Positions 57,123-64,000 of a DNA stretch of 64,000 nt are shown here, piece after piece. Each line of letters starts with the position of its first letter. Positions within the stretch are counted from its first letter, which is position 1. The DNA comes from Tetraselmis striata (taxonomy: Eukaryota > Chlorophyta > Chlorodendrophyceae > Chlorodendrales > Chlorodendraceae). The notes under the pieces are model-generated. The model saw nothing but the letters and a program-made list of their open reading frames with translations. It ran no database searches and had not been told where the DNA came from. The stretch spans positions 83,094 through 147,093 of the forward strand of contig VCJN01002642.1 in NCBI GenBank assembly GCA_006384855.1, given 5' to 3'. Position numbers and translations under genes: made by a program.

Positions 57123-58990
57123 CACGAACCCACGTTGCTTGCCGAGGTGCTCCGAGAGATGCGCCCTTAAAGTCGCCGAATCTCTTCCGACGACCAACCA
57201 CAAGGCGCGTCTGTTGGTGTCGGGATTACTTGGGTGCTTGGACGCGATGAGAAGTACACGACCCGCTTTCAACAGACTGTGGATAGGTAGTTCATTTGCG
57301 GGCGGGGCCCTTGCGTCAAGTAGGTGCTCGGAATCTGCACGCAACAGATTTCCGCCTTGTAGGCCGGCAGCAGCGGTAGGAGCAAATTCAGGTGAGTGAA
57401 CCAAGGCGACATGACAACGACAAAGGGCTCCTTGCCTAGGGCAGCGTTACAAGAGCTAGGAGCGACAATACACGGGTTTGCACGCGAGAGATGCGAGCGC
57501 TCATATGCCCCCACTGCGGAGATGCGGGGGGTAATCCCACCCTCTACCTTTAAATTCTCTCCACCCTCCGCATCTCTTGCTCGTCAGTCGTGCCAGCGGT
57601 GGCCTCAGCCACCGCTGCTTTGACGTCCGGGAGGACGTACCCGTCGTCTACAATGTGGGCCTCCGGGTTCCAGTGCCGCATCTCTTTCGCCGCCGTCATG
57701 GTTCTCGCCGTCTCGCATACACGAACCCACGTTGCTTGCCGAGGTGCTCCGAGAGATGCGCCCTTAAAGTCGCCGAATCTCTTCCGACGACCAACCACAA
57801 GGCGCGTCTGTTGGTGTCGGGATTACTTGGGTGCTTGGACGCGATGAGAAGTACACGACCCGCTTTCAACAGACTGTGGATAGGTAGTTCATTTGCGGGC
57901 GGGGCCCTTGCGTCAAGTAGGTGCTCGGAATCTGCACGCAACAGATTTCCGCCTTGTAGGCCGGCAGCAGCGGTAGGAGCAAATTCAGGTGAGTGAACCA
58001 AGGCGACATGACAACGACAAAGGGCTCCTTGCCTAGGGCAGCGTTACAAGAGCTAGGAGCGACAATACACGGGTTTGCACGCGAGAGATGCGAGCGCTCA
58101 TATGCCCCCACTGCGGAGATGCGGGGGGTAATCCCACCCTCTACCTTTAAATTCTCTCCACCCTCCGCATCTCTTGCTCGTCAGTCGTGCCAGCGGTGGC
58201 CTCAGCCACCGCTGCTTTGACGTCCGGGAGGACGTACCCGTCGTCTACAATGTGGGCCTCCGGGTTCCAGTGCCGCATCTCTTTCGCCGCCGTCATGGTT
58301 CTCGCCGTCTCGCATACACGAACCCACGTTGCCTGCCGAGGTGCTCCGAGAGATGCGCCCTTAAAGTCGCCGAATCTCGTCCGACGACCAACCACAAGGC
58401 GCGTCTGTTGGTGTCGGGGTTTCTTGGGTGCTTTGACGCGATGAGAAGTACACGATCCGCTTTCAACAGACTGTGGATAGGTAGTTCATTTGCGGTCGGG
58501 GCCCTTGCGTCAAGTAGGTGCTCGGAATCTGCACGCAACAGATTTCCGCCTTGTAGGCCGGCAGCAGCGGTAGGAGCATATTCAGGTGAGTGAACCAAGG
58601 CGACGTGACAACGACAAAGGGCTCCTTGCCTAGGGCAGCGTTACAAGAGCTAGGAGCGATAGTTCACGGGTTTGTACGCGAGAGATGCGAGCGCTCATAT
58701 GCCCCCACTGCGGAGATGCGGGGGGTAATCCCACCCTCTACCTTTAAATTCTCTCCACCCTCCGCATCTCTTCCTCGTCAGTCGTGCCAGCGGTGGCTTC
58801 AGCCACCGCTGCTTTGACGTCCAGGAGGACGTACCCGTCGTCCCCAATGTGGGCCTCCGGGTTCCAGTGCCGCATCTCTCGCCGCCGCCATGGTTCTCGC
58901 TGTCTCGCAGACACGAACCCACGTTGGTTGCCGAGGTGCTCCGAGAGATGCGCCCTTAAAGTCGCCGAATCTCGTCCGACGACTACCAAC
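57123..58990. repeat. Three tandem copies of a ~597-bp unit plus a partial fourth
   Basis: The marker CACGAACCCACGTTG recurs at 57123, 57720 and about 58317 (one mismatch-bearing copy) and 58912. The first two units appear identical over nearly their whole length; the third carries scattered differences. Each holds short open frames on both strands but no recognised domain. Confidence 0.92.
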
Positions 58991-59077
58991 TTCAAGGCGT
59001 CGACAATTGCCACATCTCGCCCCCTCCTGACGGCAGTGAGTGGCGCGCAGCAATTGAGAAAGATGATGAGGAGCAAG

Positions 59078-59078
59078 C

Positions 59079-59107
<29 letters not shown>
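59078..59107. repeat. Poly-C run inside the TIR element
   Basis: About 30 C residues directly after the 597-bp repeat array. Confidence 0.95.
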
Positions 59108-59110
<3 letters not shown>

Positions 59111-59479
59111 CCCCGCCACGCCGTCGACATTGGCAGGACCCGAGCCGTAGTCCGGGTCTGCCATGACGAGGGCTTTTGCCGGGCCATTTTACCAGGGGAC
59201 GAGATTCGCATCTGCCGGTGAGCTTCTTGGACATACTCGTTGCAAATCCCCCGCAACTCGTTGTACACAAGCCGGTGGTCTTCAGAGGCCAAGAAGGCCC
59301 GCATGTTCACCGTGCTGCCTCTCGCCCCTGCCCCTCTCTTGCAGTCTGAGGTCATCGGGTATCGCGGATCGTGCATGATGTGTTAGAGGTCGTTGGCAGA
59401 CAAGGACGAAAACACGAAGCGGGTGGGAAACGGGGCGGGTGTCACCACTCATGTCGAGATGCGCGACGGCGAGGTGCGC

Positions 59480-60085
59480 TTAACGCAGCCCACGGCGCCC
59501 TGATGAGAGATGCAAGCGAAGATGCGAGTCCGCGTACCGTTGGAGTCGCTCCTGGGAGAGGGACCAAAGGTGGCACACCTTGAGGCTTGGGGGGTCAGGC
59601 TGAGGCTCGCCGTGAGGCGAAGGCTGCGAATCTCCGGCCCCGGGCCATAGCGGTCCGCTTCCATGTTGCAATATGGGCTGAGTCGTGGGTATTGGCGCCT
59701 GAGACGCCCTCCTGCCGGAACGCAAGTGCATCTGCGGAGAATCTTGCGCCATGGGGGTCACTAGCAGTGTGTCGAGAGCCCTGCTCGTTGGGTCAAAGCC
59801 AAGTGCAGCCGCAGATGTCCCCGCCACGCACAGAACTGTACAAGCGGGCAGATGTGCGTTTTGCTCTACGAGGACGGTCTGCCATGCTTTTGTGCACCGA
59901 GAAGCGTTAAGATGCCTCAAAGAATACAAGCGCGAGGGAGCTTGCGAGGGGTAGATGAGTGGGAAGCACAGTGGCGGCGTAGCATTCGAGGCCAGAAAAA
60001 ACGGTTGGCGTGGAAGGGTAGCGACGCATCTCGTCAAAGGGCGGTGGACAGGCGTGTAGTACATAGTGAAGGTTCATTTCACTGA
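59480..60085. other. Open frames of unclear strand near the right end of the TIR element
   Basis: Both strands are open here (minus 60064-59480, 194 aa, Pro/Ser-rich; plus 59751-59954 and 59852-60085, the last ending VDEWEAQWRRSIRGQKKRL). None has a DDE, HUH or other transposase signature that I can see. Confidence 0.3.
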
Positions 60086-60154
60086 ACAGTACCTCGTACA
60101 GTGTTGGCAAGAAAAGGAAGCCAGTTTCACAGTACATTCGTACAGTGTTAGGCT

Positions 60155-60264
60155 GGACTCAAATTTGCACCCCCCAAAAGGGGTACAATATATATTGAGT
60201 TAAGGGGGGTGCAATTTTGAGTCCAGAAATGTGCCCATTTTGACTCAATAATCGCCCTTTTTCC
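60155..60264 (-). repeat. Right TIR with adjoining hairpin
   Basis: The TIR is 60204-60264. Its inner end pairs with 60155-60175 (arms 60155-60175 and 60204-60224, one mismatch in 21), so both ends of the element have a hairpin built from the GGACTCAAA motif. Confidence 0.8.
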
Positions 60265-60274
60265 AGGATCACCT

Positions 60275-61664
60275 TCTGAAAGACTGCCCTAAGATGAAAT
60301 AGGGGTGCCCTTATTCTGCTGCTGACAGCTCAGTAGATAGGGATGTAAGTGATGTTTGTGTTACATCATGCTGTCCAGTAACTGTCGAGTCGCATGACTG
60401 CGAAGTTACTGTTGCCGATATGTCATTGGCACTTGAGGTATCCGCATTATTGTCTAATGCACGTCTGAATGACGATATACCTGTGACGAGTACATGTTCG
60501 AGTGACGATGTCGTCATCTCTGAGAGTAGTAACGACTATGTTGAGTCGCCTACTGATGAGAACTCGAATAGTGTACGCGAGTCTGGTACGACTTTGCCAG
60601 TAGCCTGTGTAACGGGTGCTCGGAAAGTTTCGACTCATCGTCGCGTAAAGGCTCTGAGGCGTCGTATGCCTAGAAAGACTACAGTCAGTGCCGAGTGGCG
60701 ACTGGTCGATAGAGTCTTCGATCCCTTACATGAGATGTTCCAGTTTACGCTGGAGGGCTGTGCGGATAATGAGGGTCTGAATACCCATCGGAACTTGCCG
60801 TTCTGTTCAGAACAAGATTCGATATTATCGCGCGACTTGTCGAATGAACGTGTGTTTATTCACCCTCCATGGCATATGACTGAGTCTATTGCGAGGCATT
60901 TTGAGCAATGCCGCAGTAGGGCTAAAGAACATACTGTAGAAGTGTTTGTATTGCCTGCATTTGATAGAATCAGTGCTTTGACAAAGCATTGGAAACTATT
61001 GCAGCAATACCCGGCAAAGACACCTTTGTTCACCAGGTGGTCTCATAAAAATGCCACAGTCCAGGAAGATGTTAGACCGCCAAAGTATGGGGTTAACATT
61101 TGGTTAGTTGATGCTAACTGTGCTTTTCCTGATGACTTTGTACCTAAAACTGTCACAAGTCCAAATGTGAGTTTTAACTTGGACTTTGCAAACGTTGCGG
61201 ATTCTAGCGTTGGTATTGGTGAACGTGCATCTGAGTCTACAAATGAGTGTGATGCTGTCAATGTGACTGATCCATCATTTTGGAGTATGCAAAGGCAAAG
61301 TTTGCCTCAGATTGCTTCTTTGACTCGTTGGGATGACCCCAGGCCATTGTTGAAAGTTAATGTGACAATTAACGATGACGCCGTTGTGGATGCACTGGTT
61401 GATAATGCGGCATCTTTAGATTTCATATCTGAGGACTTTGTGCGCAGAAACAACTTGCAGATACAAAAGTTGAAAGCCAGAACACCTGTCCGTTTGGCTA
61501 ATGGTCAACGTGTCTCATGTTACCATACAACTGTTGTGTCTCTGTCTGTTGGAGGACATGTATTTGAGAATCGAGTATTTTATATACCTTGCGTGAGCTC
61601 AATAGGTCTCCGACATTGTATTGGGGTTTACTTGGCTTTGATGAAGCTCAGGAGATGGGGGTGA
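60275..61664 (+). CDS. gypsy 2: knuckle end, methyltransferase-like domain and aspartic protease
   Basis: The frame of the knuckle (LLKDCPKMK) meets TAG at 60301 and then stays open past the ATG at 60420 to TGA at 61664, so pol may be read by suppression of TAG. Within it, SAEWRLVDRVFDPLHEMF, then VFIHPPWHMTESIARHFEQC and VEVFVLPAFDRISALTKHW resemble the N6-adenine (Dam-like) methyltransferase fold with HPPW in place of N/D-PP-W/Y; this is a weak call. Next the retropepsin region VDALVDNAASLDFISEDFV has D-N-A where an active protease has D-S/T-G. Downstream VRLANGQRV and FENRVFYIP fit the protease C-terminal half. Confidence 0.6.
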
Positions 61665-62400
61665 GTTACCATTAAGTATGGTTACGGAACGGTATCATGA
61701 CTTTAATGGATGGACACCAAGTACCTGTTGTAATAGTGGTCGTACTCCTGGCGATGTAGCATGATTACTTCCACTAGGGTACAAAGTTGATGCGCCAAAC
61801 TGCTCGTGCGTCTAAGCATAATTCTTTGGCTGAATTCTATGTCGTTTGACAATGTCGGTTATGAAAGGATGATCCTGACCTGCATTTAGACCAATGCTAG
61901 ACACCAGAGCAAAAGGATGCTAGTCGTCATTTGTTGTATGACGAGTTTCCTGAAAATTTTGCGTCCAGTCAACAGGCCGCCTTTCATCGGCCATGGATCC
62001 AACAAAATTGAGTTAACTGGCAAAATGAAACGCCAAAGACTTAATCGTTTTGTCTCCCGCTGAAACGTAGCTGAATTGGATCGCCAACTCAAAGATGCGA
62101 TTGCCGCTGGACTTGTTCGTACCTAGTTTAATCTGGGTTTGGTTACGCCTATTTCTTTTGTTAAGAAGGCAGATGATGATCCCATTCGGTTGTGTGTCGA
62201 TTTTACGTGGGCTGAACGAGGTCACTCAGAAAGGATATGTATCCTTTGCCGCGAATTGATGAAACGTTGGATTCTCTCCGCAATGCCCGTTGCTATAACC
62301 CATCTGGATTTAGGCATCAGGTTATTGGCAGGTTGCCAATTGCACGAGGAGCCATCCACAAGACAGCGTGTTCAGACACCATGATGGTCTATGGAGTGGA
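61665..62400 (+). pseudogene. gypsy 2 reverse transcriptase N-terminal part, frame-broken
   Basis: RT blocks appear in three frames: ELDRQLKDAIAAGLVRT (about 62074), LGLVTPISFVKKADDDPIRL (62127), YPLPRIDETLDSLRNARCY (62239), and EWTAMPYG (about 62395). At least four indels separate them. The frame becomes intact from about 62401. Confidence 0.75.
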
Positions 62401-64000
62401 CTGCAATGCCATATGGGTTTGTGCAATGCCCCAGCCACTTTCCAGCGCATGATGAATGACATCTTGAGACCATTTTTGCGTGACTTTGTGGTGGTGTATC
62501 TGGATGATATATGTATATATTCAGATAATTATGATGACCACATAAAGCACCTTCGTTTAGTTTTTGAGAAACTGAATGAATATAATCTGAGGTTGCAATT
62601 AAAGAAATGTTTCTTTGGCATGCAATCTATGGATTATTTGGGGTATACCGTCGCTGATGGTAAGTTGTCTGTTTCAGAGGCCAAAGTAGCTGCAGTTAGG
62701 GATTGGCCTGTCCCTAAAACTCAGAGTGAAGTCAGAAGTTTTGTACAATTCTGCAATTTCTACTCTAAGTTTATTCATCATTTCAGTGATTTAACTGCAC
62801 CATTGACTGACTTATTGCGTAAGTCTAAACCAGTTCATGTTGACTGGTCACCGGCGTGTCAGGAAGCCTTTGAGACCCTTCGTCTGCGACTGATTTCCGC
62901 TCCGTGTCTTTCCATTCCTTCCATGGGGGCGGATGCGACGTTCACCGTAGCGACAGATGCGTCCAACGTAGGGCTTGCTGCAGTGCTACTGCAGGACCAA
63001 GGAGGAGGTCCTCAACCAGTGAGTTACTGGGCGCGAAAGCTGAATGCAGCTGAGCGTGGTAATACCTACAGTGCTTATGATTTGGAAGCTTTGGCTGTCT
63101 GTGAATCAATTAAGCACTGGCGTTGTTACCTTGAAGGGTGCTGTCGATTCCTTGTTGTCTCAGATCATGACACCCTGCGTCATCTGCTCAGGCAACCGGC
63201 AGAAAGGTTGAACCGGCGACAAGTGCGCTATGTACGCGACTTGCAGCCGTTTGTTGGGTCCATATCTCTTGCATACCGAAAGGGCAAGTGGAATGAAGCC
63301 GATCCGTTGTCGCGTAGACCGGATTTTAAGCCGATTGGTTTCGGTGGCTTATATTGGACCGGGGATGTGCCGGACGCGGCTGAATCACTCGTGAGTGAAC
63401 ATCGCCCATGTACTGCGGTATTGTCGGCTGTAAGTGCGTCGTCACTTAGCCTTGATGACAATATTCTCCACCTTATTAAGGCTGGATATGCAGAGGACGC
63501 GTTCTACTCCTTATGGGGGGGGTGGAAGCAGTCCGGTCATGTGGTAGAGCACGATGGTTATTTTTGGAGACATGGACGTCTTTGCATACCAACCAATCGT
63601 GACATCATCAATAAGATATTGTATGAGCTACATGATTCTGTTGGTCACCGTGCTTATGCAAGCACCTTGGCACGTGCCTTGGACCGTTTTTGGTGGACAC
63701 GCATACGACATGACGTGAAAACCTATTGTGAACAATGTTCGGTGTGCCGGCGTGTTCGTGCACGTCCGCAGCCACCTGCACCAACACAGCCCTTACCAGT
63801 ACCGCCACGTCCATGGCATACGGTTGGTTTGGATTTTATAACCGAGTTACCTGAGAGTAATGGTTATAATACTATGTTGGTTGTGTGTTGCCATCTGTCC
63901 CGGCAAGCACATTTTATTCCAACCACAGTCAACGTGACTGGTGGACAGGCAGCTGAATTATTTCTGAAGGAAGTATTCAGGCTGCATGGAATACCTCGTG
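62401..64000 (+). CDS. gypsy 2 RT (C-terminal half), RNase H and integrase, open at window end
   Basis: One frame without stops runs from 62401 to the last base (533 codons). RT: MGLCNAPATFQRMMND, catalytic YLDDICIYS, KKCFFGMQSMDYLGY. RNase H: VHVDWSPACQEAFETLRLRL, FTVATDASNVGLAAVLLQ, YSAYDLEALAVCESIKHWR, VSDHDTLRHLL. Integrase: zinc region with HDSVGHRAYASTLA and CEQCSVC, then core strand TVGLDFITELPESNGYNTML; the remaining DDE residues lie beyond the window. All visible catalytic residues are kept, in contrast to the damaged first half of the RT. Confidence 0.88.
   Translation, partial: MQCHMGLCNAPATFQRMMNDILRPFLRDFVVVYLDDICIYSDNYDDHIKHLRLVFEKLNEYNLRLQLKKCFFGMQSMDYLGYTVADGKLSVSEAKVAAVRDWPVPKTQSEVRSFVQFCNFYSKFIHHFSDLTAPLTDLLRKSKPVHVDWSPACQEAFETLRLRLISAPCLSIPSMGADATFTVATDASNVGLAAVLLQDQGGGPQPVSYWARKLNAAERGNTYSAYDLEALAVCESIKHWRCYLEGCCRFLVVSDHDTLRHLLRQPAERLNRRQVRYVRDLQPFVGSISLAYRKGKWNEADPLSRRPDFKPIGFGGLYWTGDVPDAAESLVSEHRPCTAVLSAVSASSLSLDDNILHLIKAGYAEDAFYSLWGGWKQSGHVVEHDGYFWRHGRLCIPTNRDIINKILYELHDSVGHRAYASTLARALDRFWWTRIRHDVKTYCEQCSVCRRVRARPQPPAPTQPLPVPPRPWHTVGLDFITELPESNGYNTMLVVCCHLSRQAHFIPTTVNVTGGQAAELFLKEVFRLHGIPR

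Larger units (their letters stand above)
53946..60264. mobile_element. 6.3-kb TIR element carrying tandem repeats, nested in the gypsy 2 zinc knuckle
   Basis: The ends align without gaps as 61-bp imperfect inverted repeats (53946-54006 and 60204-60264, roughly 45 of 61 positions equal) and are flanked by the perfect 10-bp direct repeat AGGATCACCT (53936-53945, 60265-60274). Removing the insert and one repeat restores the reading of the CCHC knuckle, which proves an insertion. TSD length of 10 with long TIRs suggests a Mutator-like (MULE) type. No transposase is seen: the cargo is four tandem-repeat arrays, a C homopolymer and short open frames. Non-autonomous. Confidence 0.82.
52137..64000 (+). 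mobile_element. Ty3/gypsy element 2 with extra domains, split by a nested TIR element, runs off the window
   Basis: Order: Nudix-like ORF (52215), gag (52648), zinc knuckle (53920, completed at 60265-60300 after the nested insert), linker with methyltransferase-like domain, protease, damaged RT, RNase H, integrase. The right end and 3' LTR lie beyond 64000. The copy is damaged: TGA at 53734 within gag, TAG at 60301 after the knuckle, and several shifts at 61660-62420. It is a different lineage from gypsy 1 (RT and integrase motifs differ throughout). Confidence 0.85.

Noticed and set aside
56345-57133. Open frames of 200-260 codons on both strands over the 30-bp array
   Set aside because: They result from a stop-free repeat whose period is a multiple of three; composition is that of the repeat and no start context or domain exists.
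53946-60264. CRISPR-like array
   Set aside because: The 30-bp units are directly adjacent with no spacers, and the other arrays are long tandem repeats in a eukaryotic element.

Overview
The window looks like nuclear DNA of a GC-rich green microalga (Chlorophyta; a trebouxiophyte is my guess). Visible support: genes are split into short exons by GT-AG introns, many with gtgcgg/gtgagt-type donors; the chlorophyte-type polyadenylation signal TGTAA lies past the stop codons of both copies of a duplicated gene; plant-type TTTAGGG motifs occur singly; and the repeats are LINE, Ty3/gypsy, SINE-like and TIR elements. No bacterial operon structure is present. The taxonomic placement is inference.

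Layout. (1) 0.5-7.9 kb, minus strand: a PHD-finger protein gene whose 12 proposed exons join in phase (about 823 aa, family unknown). Its introns carry a 271-bp MITE, a SINE-like retroposon, an AT-rich palindrome, a (CA)n array and long G/C homopolymers. (2) 8-11.2 kb: AT-richer sequence with nothing recognised. (3) 11.2-16.9 kb, minus: a nearly complete two-ORF LINE (zinc fingers, reverse transcriptase, CCHC plus restriction-like endonuclease, with one frame break). (4) 17-22 kb: decayed coding remnants and a second SINE-like copy. (5) 22.7-29.5 kb, minus: a run of host genes: a putative 2OG-Fe(II) oxygenase, a C2H2-type zinc-finger protein, a DTW-domain tRNA-uridine aminocarboxypropyltransferase, a class I methyltransferase and a protein-L-isoaspartate O-methyltransferase. 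(6) 30.7-43.2 kb: a head-to-head inverted pair of genes for large secreted/membrane proteins. Each has a signal peptide, an N-terminal His (LPMO-like), EGF-like modules, DOMON domains, a Glu/Pro-rich spacer and a C-terminal cytochrome b561. Copy 1 (minus) is intact at 1136 aa; copy 2 (plus) has several single-base frame breaks. A decayed ORF lies between them. (7) 45-48.1 kb: a broken, 5'-truncated Ty3/gypsy chromovirus-like element. (8) 48.1-52 kb: intergenic sequence with retroelement fragments. (9) 52.1 kb to the window end: a second Ty3/gypsy element that carries a Nudix-like domain ahead of gag and a methyltransferase-like domain ahead of protease. Its gag zinc knuckle is split by a 6.3-kb element with 61-bp terminal inverted repeats, a 10-bp target duplication and four kinds of tandem repeat.

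The most unusual items are the predicted LPMO-like/DOMON/cytochrome b561 fusion, which would put a possible electron-transfer chain and a copper-site module in one polypeptide; the satellite-carrying TIR element nested in the zinc knuckle; and the Nudix-bearing gypsy element. Domain calls rest on motif recognition only; no searches were run.
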